64,000 nt of DNA from Glebionis coronaria. Lineage: Eukaryota > Streptophyta > Magnoliopsida > Asterales > Asteraceae. Of this stretch, positions 25,065 to 37,440 are shown in pieces; positions within the stretch are counted from its first letter, which is position 1, and every line of letters begins with the position of its first letter. The stretch spans positions 659,698,963 to 659,762,962 of the forward strand of contig CM046874.1 in the NCBI GenBank assembly GCA_025667525.1, read 5' to 3'. A program made the position numbers and the translations under genes. Below the pieces are notes generated by a model. It saw only the letters and a program-made list of their open reading frames with translations, did not search any database and was not told the origin of the DNA.

Positions 25065-26016
25065 TAAACATTTAACGTCAAAATCATCTTCTCATATCTC
25101 TCTCTCGGTATACAAACAAGCAGTGACCCACGTCTCAATGTAAAACAAGGTTTTGACTCGACTCGCACCTCACAGCTCTCAACAAAATCTTACAAACTCT
25201 CAACATAGCCCATCATGACCATGATAGAAACAGTAAACCCTCGTTTGTAAAACCATTTTTCCCTCCCAAAAGATGTGTCTCTCACGACATACTAATAAAT
25301 CAAAACTGGAATTTAGACTCGGACATGTATATATGGCAGAGACCAACACTTAATGACGAAAAGATTTTGACTCGGAAAGACTGCACAACAAAACTCAGTT
25401 CGACTCATCAAACCAAACTAAATTAGTGTTAAAACTTTTGAAATCATATCTCTTTAAGAACAACCAGTAGGCTCAATAATTTTTGTTTTGACATCACTCT
25501 CTCAAAACCCTTGCCAACAACTCGCTCTCACAAACACTCGTCATCCCTCGTTAACTCACGAGCTCACATCGAACCCACAACAAAACCTCACACTTCACGT
25601 CAAACTGACGACAATTTTCTCTTGTTACTATATCACATATATAAAACGCTTCCCTCAAAAATTTTATCTCACTCACTCTCATGTACACACCAGCAGAAGG
25701 AAAACAAAGCTTTGAAAAACCATTTTAAAACCTTACTAAAACTTCAACAATCTCTCGTTACTACACAGTTTGTGAAAGAATATGTTTTGACTCAACGACT
25801 CTCGCTCACTCACAGTTAATGTAACCTCTCCATAAAACTCTGCACATTTGCTAGTGTGTAGTTACGACATATAACCCGGTTTTGACACGTACTTATTTAG
25901 CCCGACACACATCAACAACATACATTCGTAGGTTTTTAACACACGCAACGTTTTCCCATATAAGCTTCAAAACATGTACAACCTCGCCGTAAGACCCATA
26001 CAAAACGTGTGTTTAG
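25065..26016 (-). repeat. W left LTR, segment 3
   Basis: It matches 56139-57080 of the right W LTR. Compared with that copy, about 570 bp are missing between 14281 and 25065. No genuine gene is seen; short ORFs are not conserved between the copies. Confidence 0.75.
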
Positions 26017-26950
26017 TGTCGGAGTATGCGATCGTTTAGCCATCGGAAATGAGTGAGCCTATCGGGGCACACACTTAGACACGAAGAGTACGGTTATTAT
26101 ATATTTAATATATATAACTTGTTTATATTTATTAAATTATAATATGTTTCACGTATATATTTAATGAATTTTAGTTTAACCGTTAGACGTTGTTGTAAAC
26201 TAATAAATAAACGTTAAATAAGAAAAAGGAAAAGGAATAAAAGGGATCGTAATAAAATTGTCTCAGAATACATACGAGATATTTTTTTTTAGACACACGA
26301 CATTAAATGTTGTGATTATATTTTATTTCCTTTGATGGCAAAATATTCTATGAGAATTGAAAGATATGTGAGACAATAGAATATATGTATTGTGTTGTTT
26401 TATTCTTTGCTTGGACTCAAGGACAAAAGAATCACTATATATATTGATGCTCTCATTCATTCTTGCCAAACACAGAGATACAGTTTATAAAATATCATCA
26501 TCATACTCCTTGTGACATATTGATAGCAAAACTACAATTGTCCACACATATATATTAATATATGTATGCATGATCAAGGGTCTTGTATACAATATTTAAT
26601 ATATTAATTGATCTCTTATTTTCCTTCTGTGAAGATTCAAACGCATTCCATTTTGGGTTTGAATCGATTCGTTCTAGCAACAAGATCAAGAAGACTTGTT
26701 GTTAGTATTCGTGAAGCAACAACTAGCATCGTAGCGTGCTCATTTGACGTGTGTGTGTGTGAGCAACCGGTGGAGACGGTTATTTTACCGTTAAATTTCA
26801 AGATCAAGACCCATTTAATTGATTTAATCAATTAAACTAAAAGGTTAGTATTTTTATTACTTTATTATGTGTTAATCATAAATGTTATACTAGATCCATT
26901 CCGCTGCGTACTCGTAGTTAATGGTTAACTAGTATTCTAAAATCCCAACA
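26017..26950 (+). repeat. copia (first) 5' LTR
   Basis: TG...CA termini, repeated at 34064-34994 with a few small indels, for example a shorter tgtg run near 34801. Confidence 0.85.
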
Positions 26951-26951
26951 G

Positions 26952-26963
26952 TGGCATCACGAG
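26952..26963 (+). other. primer binding site, divergent
   Basis: TGGCATCACGAG begins two bases after the LTR. It resembles the tRNA-Met complement TGGTATCAGAGC but has several mismatches, so the tRNA is uncertain. Confidence 0.5.
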
Positions 26964-28519
26964 TCATCGTATGACATTTATGGGTTACACAAAGATAACC
27001 ACGCTAGATCCGCTTAAATACTCGTTTTATTTATTTTCTATGGCAATCACATGCATTCTTGCCATAAAAGAATTTTAATCTTGATCTAGATCTAATAAAA
27101 TTGGGTAGGTTTATTAAATTGGTTAATAAACAAAATTTTATTTTTATCCATCAAAGACTTTAGCAATCACGTTTGTGATGCATGCTCGTCACCAAGTACC
27201 TAGCAACTTGGTGAGGGTCTTTGATCCTCAAATTAGGGAAGACTCACTTGAGATCTTGGATCTTATATGATTTACTGCTTTCATATAGAGTTTGTCTTCT
27301 TCTTCTTCCCCTTTCTAGTCTGTTTTTATGTGCTTATTTGTTTTCCATTATGAATTGCAAAACGTAATAATACAAGATTCTATAAATCATAAAAAAGGAT
27401 CTATACTTATATCGAAACTAGCTTTAAAAGTATGTCATATTAATACACTTATTTTTCCTTGTGAATCGGCTATGTGTTATTTGTTAAAACTTGTTTTTTT
27501 AACAAATCTTAATATTGACATAAGATCTATGAAACTTGTTTTTATTATAATCTAATTATTTTGCGAAATCATATTGTCACTCGAGTTGGGCTTACATACC
27601 GTAATGATGGCTTATAAACTATCTTCTCAACGACGTGATTTGCAAAATTAATTGGTTTATAATACTTAAAATTACAACACCATTTTATGCTTTACTAATT
27701 ATAGACTTGCTATTGCACTACGTGTTCTAGTCAAGCTATCTAGGGTTTGAATGATCTTTAATGTTTCCCGTGTCACATAATGTTTCGAAATCTATGTGAT
27801 AATTATCCCAAGCACTTGCGCCTTCGGGCGCATGAAGAGTAGGATATAGGGTTTGATTATTCTTTAATGCTTTCCCGCGGTAAACACGCCTAAAACCAAA
27901 AAGTTAACAAAAGGTTTTTCTTAACTTGTGCTAAAGGATGATTGCATGCATCTTTTACATGTTTTGACATTTGTTTTCTAAAACTTATGTGATACCTATT
28001 TGAATTTTTAAGTCTATGCCATCCAATTTAATAGCACTTGTTGTGGTTTTTCGCCATCTGGTCAGACCTAGGGCGAATCATGCACCCAAGGCGATTTTTG
28101 TCACTGGTCAGACCTTTGCCAACTATTGCATGCTTTAAATTGGTACGACTTAAGTCGGGTTCCCGGTCAGATTCGGAACCCGAGGCATAAGATGAGATGA
28201 AACATACTCATGATTTATTACATGTAGAACAAGTTTGTTTGAGATGTTCAATGGTACTCGAAAGAGATGTGAGAACTCCCATCCAAACACTCTACAACAA
28301 TAAAATTCATGAATCGTCTCATAAATCTAAGAGTTGCACTTGTAATGTAATTAACGCTCGACGCTTACCTCTTGCCCTACTTGATATTAGACGGTCGGAC
28401 CTCTAATATTAAGTGGGACTGCAAGCAAGGATCTTAGTCTCATAATGATTAATTAGGTAGTTAATTCTTTTGAGAATGTAATTATCGAAAATACTAATCG
28501 TTGAACTTTTATTTTGTAG
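26964..28519 (+). other. copia (first) leader, about 1.55 kb
   Basis: No convincing coding sequence. It contains a GC-rich hairpin at 27817-27832 and three copies of GGTCAGA near 28060, 28103 and 28164. Short ORFs here have no recognised domain. Confidence 0.5.
27817..27832 (+). other. C(UUCG)G hairpin in the copia leader
   Basis: TGCGCC, TTCG, GGCGCA: a perfect 6-bp stem closed by the very stable cUUCGg tetraloop, in otherwise AT-rich leader RNA. Confidence 0.6.
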
Positions 28520-31500
28520 ATGAATAATTCTACCTCTTGCTTAAACGGCACGGTTGTTAAGTCTTTCCTTGAGAAAATGAAGCTGACTGAAACTAACTTT
28601 GTTGATTGGTATCGTGCTCTTCGGATAGCGCTCGAAACTGGTGACTTGGTTAAATACCTTGAGCAACCTATTCCTGATCTCCCGTTTCTTCCTCCTGGTG
28701 TTGAAGGTCCTCAACAAGACCCGAAGTACCACCATACTTGGGTTAAAAGGTCTAGAGAAATTGCTGGCCTTATGCTCATGACTATGTCCCCTGAACTCCA
28801 AAGGCTTTTGGAGGGTCATGGCGCATGGTCAATGATGGAGGAGTTGAAAACCATGTTCACTGAACAAGCGGATCAAGAACTCCTTGATGTTGCACGTGCC
28901 TTTCACGCGTGTAAACATGAGGATAGACAATCTGTGAGCTCTTATGTCTTAAAGATGAAGGGCTACATAGAGAATTTGGAACGTCTCGGTCATCCCGTGT
29001 CACTAAAACTTGCAGTTAGCCTAATCTTAGCCTCACTGAACAAGGATTATGATAGGTTCGTGCAAGATTACAATATGCATGGCCTGGGGAAGACAATACC
29101 TGAGCTGCATGCCATGCTCAAGCTACATGAGAAGACGTTTCCAAAGAAGGTTGCGCCTGCTACTACTAATACTATCAATGCTATTAGGACAGGAAGGATC
29201 CAAAAGCCTAATAAGGCTAAACCGTCTAATGCTACGAAGGGTAAGAATCATGGAAAAGGGAAGAAAGTAGCAAAATTTACTCCTAGAGCTAAGATTCCCC
29301 CTCCACCAAAGAGAGAGAATCATGCAAGGGACGCCACTTGTCACCAATGCGGTGGAATTGGTCATTGGAAGAGAAACTGTCCAGAGTATCTCGCTGAGTT
29401 GGGGAAGAAGAAGAAGCTATCTCAAGGAGCTAGCACTTCAGGTATCTTCACTATAGAACTCTTTACTTTTCTTAATAAATCCTGGGTTTATGACACTGGT
29501 TGTGGTACTCACATCTGTAATACTACTCAAGGACTAAGGATAAGTAGGAAGCTGAAGCCAGGAGCTTTGAACCTGTACGTGGACAATGGTTATCGTGCAG
29601 CAGTCGAAGCCATTGGTGTTTTTCAATTATTTCTCCCTAGTGGATTAGTAGTCATTTTGAATAATTGTCATTACGCACCTTCTATTTCTAGAGGGATTGT
29701 TTCAGTTTTCCGTTTGTATGACGATGGTTTTGTTAACCGTTTTGAGAATAATGCAGTGATTTCAGTTTCTAAAGATAATATGTTTTATTTTCGTGCTATT
29801 CCTCATGATGGTATATATGAAATTGATATGTGTGATTCTAATGCAAACGATAGTTCTATTTATGTTGTAAGTAACAAAAGGGCCAAGTCTAACTTGGATT
29901 CTACACTCTTATGGCATTGTTGCCTTGGCCACATAAGCAAAAAGTGCATTAAGCAATTACAAATTGATGGATTGCTTAAGTCAAACAATGATGATTCCTT
30001 TGACAAGTGTGTTTCATGTTTATCTGGTAAGATGGCACGTAAACCTTATTCACATCAAGTGGAGAGGGCTAAAGATCTGCTTGGACTTATACACACCGAT
30101 GTATGCGGCCCATTAAGAACCGTGTCAAGACAAGGTGCAAGCTACTTCGTCACTTTCACTGACGACTATAGTCGCTATGGTTATGTTTACTTGCTAAAGC
30201 ATAAACATGAAGTGTTTGAAACATTTAAGGTGTTTCAAGAAGAAGTAGAAAATCAACTCGGTAAAACCATAAAGGCACTACGTTCTGACCGTGGAGGTGA
30301 ATTTATGAGTTATGAGTTTTTGGATCATCTTAAGGAGCATGGAATTATTGCCCATAGAACTCCTCCATATACATCACAACACAATGGTGTGTCTGAGAGG
30401 AGAAATAGAACTCTACTGGATATGGTTCGCTCCATGATGGCACAAACAACTCTTCCAAAGTCCTTTTGGGATTATGCTCTTGAGTCTGCTGCACGCATTC
30501 TCAATATGGTTCCAACTAAGAAGGTTGATAAGACTCCATACAAAGTATGGCATGCCCCTAAGTTGTCTTACTTAAAGGTCTGGGGATGTGAGGCTCTTGT
30601 TAAGCGTGATACGCTTAATAAACCTGACAAACTTGAACCCAGATGAATTAAGTGTATCTTTGTAGGATACCCAAAGGAAACAATGGGTTACTCCTTCTAT
30701 TACCCACCCGAGAACAAGGTTATTGTTGCTCGTAATGCTAAATTCCTAGAGAGTAATCTTATGAATCAAGAAGCAAGTAGGAGTTTAGAAGATCTTGAAG
30801 TAATTCAAGATGAAGATATACATCCTTCTGAAAACACTAGCGATCATGAAGAGGATGATCAAGAAATTGATGAACCTATAAGTGATATAGCTCCCATTCG
30901 AAAGTCTACAAGGACTAGGCGTGCTCCTGACCGTATGTGTTTATACGTTGACGTTGAGGAACATGAGTTAGGGGATCATGGTGAACCTACTAACTATAAA
31001 GATGCATTAGCAGATCCTGAATCTGAAAAATGGCTTGATGCTATGAATGTGGAGATGCAATCCATGAAAGACAATGATGTCTGGATCTTAGTTGACCTTC
31101 CTCCTAACGCTAGAACCGTTAGCGACAAGTGGTTATACAAGAAGAAGACCGACATGGATGGCAATGTACACACCTTTAAAGCTCGATATGTAGCGAGGGG
31201 CTTCACTCAAACCTATGGGGTTGATTATGAAGAAACCTTCTCTCCTGTTGAAGATATCAAAGCTATAAGGATTCTGTTAGACATAGCCGCGTTCTATGAC
31301 TATGAGATTTGGCAAATGGATGTTAAAACCGCTTTCCTCAATGGACATCTTTACGAAGAGGTCTATATGAAGCAACCTGAAGGTTTTGTCAATCCTAAAT
31401 ATCCAAACCGAGTATGCAAGCTTCAAAGATCCATTTATGGACTTAAGAAAGCATCAAGGCAATGGAATAAGAGATTTGATGATGAAATCAAGAACTTTGG

Positions 31501-32352
31501 TTTCACTCAGAATCCCGATGAGCCATTTGTATATATCAAAGCTAGTGGGAGTAATGTAGTGTTCCTAATCTTGTATGTCGATGACATATTAATCATAGGA
31601 AAAGACATTCCAACATTACAAAGTGTAAAAGTTTACCTTGGAAAGTGTTTTGCTATGATAGATCTAGGAGATGCTGCATATATTCTTGGAATCAAGATCT
31701 ATCGAGATAGATCAAGACGGTTAATTGGTTTATGTTAAAGTGCTTACATAGATAAAATTTTGAAGAAGTATAACATGGATAATTCCAAACGTGGCTTTAT
31801 TCCCATGCTAACTGATTCAAAATTATCTAAGACTCAAGGAGCATCTACCCCTGCTGAGGTGAAACGCATGCAGAGAGTTCCTTATGCTTCGGCAGTAGGA
31901 TCAATCATGTATGCTGTTAGATGCACTAGACCAGATGTTGCGTTCTCTTAGAACTTGACGAGCCGTTTTCAGCAGAATCCTGGTGAGGATCATTGGACTG
32001 TTGTTAAGAACATTTTGAGGTATCTTAGGCATACCAAAGACATGTTTCTGGTTTATGGAGGAGATATGAAACGAGAGCTCAGGGTTGCTTGCTACACTGA
32101 CGCTGGATATCTGACAGACGCTGATGACATGAAGTCTCAGACTGGATATGTTTTCAAAATGAACGGAGGTGCTGTAAGCTGGAAAAGCTTGAAGCAGACC
32201 ATTCATGCTATCTCATCTACAGTGGCTGAGTATATAGCCGATTCGGAGGCTGCTAAAGAAGCAGTTTGGATTAGGAAGTTTATTTCTGGGCTTGGTGTTG
32301 TTCCCACGAATAATGAACCTATGAAGATGTATTGTGACAATACCGGAGCCAT

Positions 32353-32974
32353 GGGTTGGTGTTTGTTTTTTTTTTCAATCAAAAGTATCAAATTAAAAAG
32401 ATAAAACACAAACTCTTTATAAAAACACAAACTTTTTTAAGATTTGATGATAAAAGTTTTTGTTTTTTGCATAAAAATTTGTGAATTTTATCTAAAATAA
32501 GTAAATCAAAGATTTGACTATGATTTAAAGCATAAAGACACAAACTTTTTAAGATTTAAGCTTGAAAAAATGAAAACCCACCAAAATCAATTAAAATAAA
32601 GGCAAGAATAAACCAATCTAACCTTGGCTCTTGATACCAATTGAAGGTCTACGTAAATCTTGGCCTATTCTACATGATTGATTAGATGGATTTGATAGAT
32701 TGGATTGATTAATAATAGAATATTAGATGAGAAGGAGATGAGGGTGTAGAGAGAGAAAGGAGAGAAAAGAGAAGAGTAGAGAGAGAAAGTGAATATGATT
32801 AAATGAAAAATATAATCCCCAACCCCTCCTAACATGCTAGGAGGGGTATATATAGCCCACCCTACATGTGGGCTATATGGACTATATCTTTACTAATTAA
32901 ATCACGAGCCTATTACATTAATATATCGTTGGAGCGACCGATCCTTCATAAATACGTAAAACGTATTTCCAACA
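32353..32974 (-). mobile_element. fragment of another copia: LTR, PBS and leader, minus strand
   Basis: It interrupts the RNase H codons DNTGA-ITIANE. On the minus strand the sequence starts TGTTGGAAATACG at 32974 and runs through an LTR of about 330 bp. A PBS (TGGTATCAAGAGCC) follows near 32640-32627, then an AT-rich leader that ends abruptly at 32353. Only the dinucleotide AT is shared by both flanks, so the missing part was probably deleted after insertion. Confidence 0.65.
32823..32878 (-). promoter_or_regulatory. TATA region flanked by two perfect inverted repeats
   Basis: One palindrome has 9-bp arms (CCCCTCCTA and TAGGAGGGG, 32823-32846). The next has 11-bp arms (ATATAGCCCAC and GTGGGCTATAT, 32850-32878). 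A TATATATA box lies between them and a GA/CT-rich tract at 32727-32790 lies downstream on the minus strand. This is likely the LTR core promoter. Confidence 0.55.
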
Positions 32975-33193
32975 ATTACTATAGCTAATGAACAAGGAAT
33001 CACTAAAGGTGTGAAACATTATCGTGCTAAAGTTCACTACCTCAGAGAAGTTATTGAACTGGGTGATATTACACCGGATAAAGTTCACACAGATGACAAC
33101 TTAGCTGACCCCTTTACGAAGGCTTTGGAACTTAAAAAGCATTCAATGCTTTCTCATAACATTGGTTTGCTTCCAGCTAATAGTCTCATGTAA

Positions 33194-34063
33194 TCTGTGT
33201 TACGTTAGTATTTGGATAATTTGGGATTCTAAGACAATTATTATTTTATGATGAATAAAGATATTTGATGTTTGTTATCATTCATATAATTATTGTTTTC
33301 CTATATTTGTATGTTTAAATCCTTGAATATTTGATTATTCTAAATATGTCTATTGTCGGTTAGCAATATGAGAATATTGACTACATTAAGACAAATATGA
33401 GTGTTGGTTATATTTTTTGAATATAATGGACGGTTCCCACTAAACTCATATGTTATTCATAAGGGATGAATATTGGACACCCTGAACTTTCGAATGTTAT
33501 TTTTGGATCCTTGTCATGAATAAGTTCGAATAAATGGTGATTAAGTTATCCTTAGACTTGAGATACAAACAAGTTTGTGCATGTGTGGATATCGCTTCTT
33601 GATTATATGTTAAACGCTAGTTTGAGAGAACTAGTTATAAAGGCTATAGTTGGAAGTGTTGTGAAGCAGCATCCACAGACACTTGCAGTCAATATAGAAT
33701 TTGTTCCTCCACTTGATATAGTGCAGTGAAGTACCACTGGATCATCTCCAGAATTAATTAGGTAATTGTATGGTCGTACCCAAAGTCTGATCAAGATGAT
33801 TCTTGCTCACATTTGGACTATCTGAATTAATTTGATCACGAGAAAATAAGTTAAACTATATGGAATGAGTTAGGATCCATATCCATGGTTTAACGGTACT
33901 AGAAACAAAGGGATGATTACCAGCAAGCTTTATAATCATATACCATCGAATACTTTTGAGATATTATTCTTAAAACTATTAACCCAACATTTCTGGTTAT
34001 AATGAAGTGTTGCTAGATGCTTCATTATGGACGTTGTATGTCTAAACTCTCACAAGTGGGAGC
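33194..34063 (+). other. copia (first) 3' untranslated region and PPT
   Basis: No gene seen. It ends in CACAAGTGGGAGC (34051-34063), the probable polypurine tract, immediately before the 3' LTR. Confidence 0.6.
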
Positions 34064-34994
34064 TGTCGGAGTATGCGATCGTTTAGCCATCGGAAATGAG
34101 TGAGCCTATCTGGGGCACACACTTAAACACGAAGAGTACGGTTATTATATATTTAATATATATAACTTGTTTATATTTATTAAATTATAATATGTTTCAC
34201 GTATATATTTAACGAATTTTAGTTTAACCGTTAGACGTTGTTGTAAACTGATAAATAAACGTTAAATAAGAAAAAGGAAAAGGAATAAAAGGGATCGTAA
34301 TAAAATTGTCTCGGAATACATACGAGATATTATTTTTTTTAGATACATGACATTAAATGTTGTGATTTTATTTTATTTCCTTTGATGGAAAAATATTCTA
34401 TGAGAATTGAAAGATATGTGAGACAAAAGAATATATGTATTGTGTTGTTTTATTCTTTGCTTGGACTCAAGGACAAAAGAATCACTATATATATTGATGC
34501 TCTCATTCATTCTTGCCAAACACAGAGATACAATTTATAAAATATCATCATCATACTCCTTGTGACATATTGATAGCAAAACTACAATTGTCCACACATA
34601 TATATTAATATTTGTATGCATGATCAAGGGTCTTGTATACAATATTTAATATATTAATTGGTCTCTTATTTTCCTTCTGTGAAGATTCAAACGCATTCCA
34701 TTTTGGGTTTGAATCGATTCGTTCTAGCAACAAGATCAAGAAGACTTGTTGTTAGTATTCGTGAAGCAACTACTAGCATAGTAGCGTGCTCATTTGACGT
34801 GTGTGTGAGCAACCGGTAGTCGGTAATTTTACCGTTAAATTTCAAGATCAAGGCCCATTTAATTGATTTAATCAATTAAACTAAAAGGTTAGTATTTTTA
34901 TTACTTTATTATGTGTTAATCATAAATGTTATACTAGATCCATTCCGCTGCGCACTCGTAGTTAATGATTAACTAGTATTCTAAAATCCCAACA
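34064..34994 (+). repeat. copia (first) 3' LTR
   Basis: Second copy of 26017-26950, followed by the tttag duplication. Confidence 0.85.
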
Positions 34995-36672
34995 TTTAGT
35001 ACATAAAATGTAACCCGACGGTGTTAAGTTAAAACTTTGTAAACCCATGTTTAGTTTTCAAAGAATGTGGTAAGGTGACAACGTACAATGCATGATAAAC
35101 AACAAAAATAAAGAAGCAAGCGAAAACATGCGGGATAACCTTAACGAGTTCATGATATGACCACTAAGTTCACCTCTAACGTAACCCGATCCTTCGAACA
35201 AGAAGCAACCCAACCTCAAGCTAAAAACCTTCGAGAATAGGAAACCCACTTCGAAACTCGTACCCGCTTCGCAACCCAACTAGAAATCTTCGAACCGGTG
35301 AACTTGCGTCGAAACGGTGAACCCACTTCACGAGAACAACCATAACCCACTCGAATCGGAAAACTCGCGCCGACGAAACGTACTCACTTCGCGTCCTTGA
35401 GCTCTTCGAGCAACGTAACCCATAAAAATATTCGACAGGTAGTGTTTTGTAAAGGAAGGTGTTTTGTAAGAGAATGTGTTTAGTACTAGTTTTAGAGAAA
35501 TGATTTGCGTGAAAATGGAGTTTTATGAGAAGAGTTTTGTTCTATGAGTGATATTAACCGAAGGTTTTCTTTATAGGTGTGGAGGAGACAGAAGTTTTCT
35601 ATGATTCTACAAGGGTGTGTGTGTGTTTTCTTTTGCTATTCGAGTGTGTGTACTTCTCAAGTGTTATGGTGAAGAAGAGGTTGGATATATATAACGAGCG
35701 ACTTGGTGTATGACATGCATGCTTTAGGTATGACAGTTGGGGACTTTGAATTTCAATATGTATAATAATGTGAGTATGTTAGCTAAATAAAATAGGAAGA
35801 GTTTTGATGTATAAAAAAAATGGAATTATAAGTTTTAATCCGAAATGTGTCTGAGATAGAAATGGGTTAATGTGTTTGTATGTGTAATATGCATGACAGT
35901 GAAAGTCCAAATGAAATGGTTGTAAGTGGCAAAGAGAGTATGAGGTTGTACAAGTTTTGTTTAATAAAATAGGTAACAAACAAAGTTTGCATGTGGGTTG
36001 GTAACATCACAAGACTAGCATGAGTTTTTAAGTAGTTGGTGAATGGTTAAACTAATCATGATGAGATTGTGCCATAATAGTATTTGGTTAAGCTAGTTTT
36101 ATTAAAGCATTGCGAGTAGATGACAAAAAGGTAGAAGATTTATTTTAAGATGGAATTATTGGGAATATTAGGGTAAATGTGTGAATTTGGGGTATTTTAG
36201 ACTTATACGGTGCGTCGAGTAATTAGATCGGTCGTAATTATTTTACATAAAATAGAACGATAACTAAAGACTAGCTCAAATAAGTAATAAGATTAATTAT
36301 AACAATAATTGTGAAAATAATTATTCGCACATCAATAATACGCGCAGATAAGCAAACAATAGTTCACGCAAGCGTGACACAGATAAATCCTACACAGATT
36401 ATGCACACGCAATCCCGTAATGGAAATAAAATTCCAGAAATGTTAAAGTATTGATCGTAAAAATATTACGTAACCAATAATGACACACCCGCAGTGTTCA
36501 CAGCAACGCAGACTGAGCATAATCTAAGCAAAATACACGCTAGCACACGTTATTTTACAGAATAAGGGAACGCTTCCCACATAAATAGCAATTTAGCATA
36601 TAGTTGACTAAATAAAAAGTCTAGGGGGCAAAATTGTAATTTTAGAAAGTCTAAAAATTACCATCTGTTACC
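34995..36672 (-). repeat. W left LTR, segment 4 (U3 end)
   Basis: It matches 57080-58684 with a few indels, for example about 60 bp extra near 35990. It ends at the PPT (GATGGGAGAC on the minus strand, 36673-36682). No genuine gene is seen. Confidence 0.75.
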
Positions 36673-36682
36673 GTCTCCCATC

Positions 36683-37005
36683 GTTAAAGAAGCTTTGTCT
36701 TCAAAGCTTAGAGTGTGTTATCAACATGGAAATGCGCAAATAAATGTGTGTAGTTAACATGGGATCGACGTTGACGCTCACAGGTGAATTCAAGACCACG
36801 CTTAGAATTCTACCTTAAATTGACAATTGTTACGCGGTTTTACTTCAACCATTTGACCTCGTGGTCTATAGTTTCAGCAGGCTCCTTGACAAAATTCAAA
36901 TTGTCTTCGACTTAGATCTCGTCTAACGGTACAACAAGTGTTTTATCAGAAAGACACTTCTTTAAATTCGGTACGTGAAAGGTATGGTGCACCAGACTGA
37001 GTGCT
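36683..37005 (-). pseudogene. W left pol fragment, part 1 (chromodomain end)
   Basis: Read on the minus strand, degenerate frames give HHTFHVPNLKKCLSDETLVV-like sequence and an LNFV.EPAE...VKWLK stretch, the usual C-terminal part of Tekay integrase and chromodomain. It contains several stops. It is interrupted by the CACTA element at 37006. Confidence 0.55.
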
Positions 37006-37019
37006 CACTACAACAAAAT

Positions 37020-37440
37020 GAAGTTAAGGCAACACTCATAAAGTGTTGTATTATGCCTTTAAAGTGTTGCGTTATGCATAATGCGACACTTTGTCAAGTG
37101 CTACGTTATGTAACGTCGCCTTAGGTATATGCAACACTTATATTGGATTATGTAACACTTTTCGAAAGTGTTGCTCATGTTTACTATTTGTGATACTTTA
37201 ATATGCAACACTTTTAAAAAAGAATGCAACACTTTTTACACTCAAATGTAACACTCATACACACAAGTGCAACACTCTTAGATTAAACACAACACTTTTT
37301 AGATTGATGTGCAACACTTCTTAATTTGAAACTAGTAAACATACAACACTTTTATGTATCAAGTGCAACACTTAAATGTATTTTTGTCATATTAGTAACA
37401 CTTTTTTGAATAATTTGTATCACTTTTTTTCATGCAACAC
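37020..37440. repeat. left subterminal GCAACACTT array
   Basis: About twenty degenerate copies of GCAACACTT or its complement AAGTGTTGC. In related elements such motifs bind the TnpA protein. Confidence 0.75.

Larger units (their letters stand above)
28520..33193 (+). pseudogene. gag-pol: copia gag-pol polyprotein
   Basis: The frame begins with an ATG at 28520. In order: gag; a CCHC knuckle CHQCGGIGHWKRNC (about residue 274); protease with VYDTGCGTH; integrase with an HHCC finger (HCCLGHISKKC... CVSCLSGK) and DDE residues (HTDVCGP, SDRGGEF, HNGVSERRNRT); RT with QMDVKTAFLNG and YVDDILIIG; RNase H; and a C-terminal end at LPANSLM. Stops lie at 30644 (TGA), 31736 (TAA) and 31949 (TAG). All fit C-to-T changes and the frame continues after each. 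A 622-bp insertion splits RNase H after DNTGA. Confidence 0.88.
26017..34994 (+). mobile_element. copia element with perfect tttag target duplication
   Basis: LTRs of 934 and 931 bp (26017-26950, 34064-34994) both start TGTCGGAGTATGCG and end AATCCCAACA. The 5-bp duplication tttag is at 26012-26016 and 34995-34999. Between the LTRs are a PBS-like site, a 1.55-kb leader, one gag-pol frame and a PPT. The RNase H region is interrupted by a piece of another copia (32353-32974). Three nonsense changes also break the frame. I did not assign a lineage. Confidence 0.88.

Noticed and set aside
25511..25819. 102-codon ORF, repeated at 56580-56888
   Set aside because: Both are in the W LTR on the strand opposite to the element, serine/threonine-rich without a domain. 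Similarity comes from LTR duplication.
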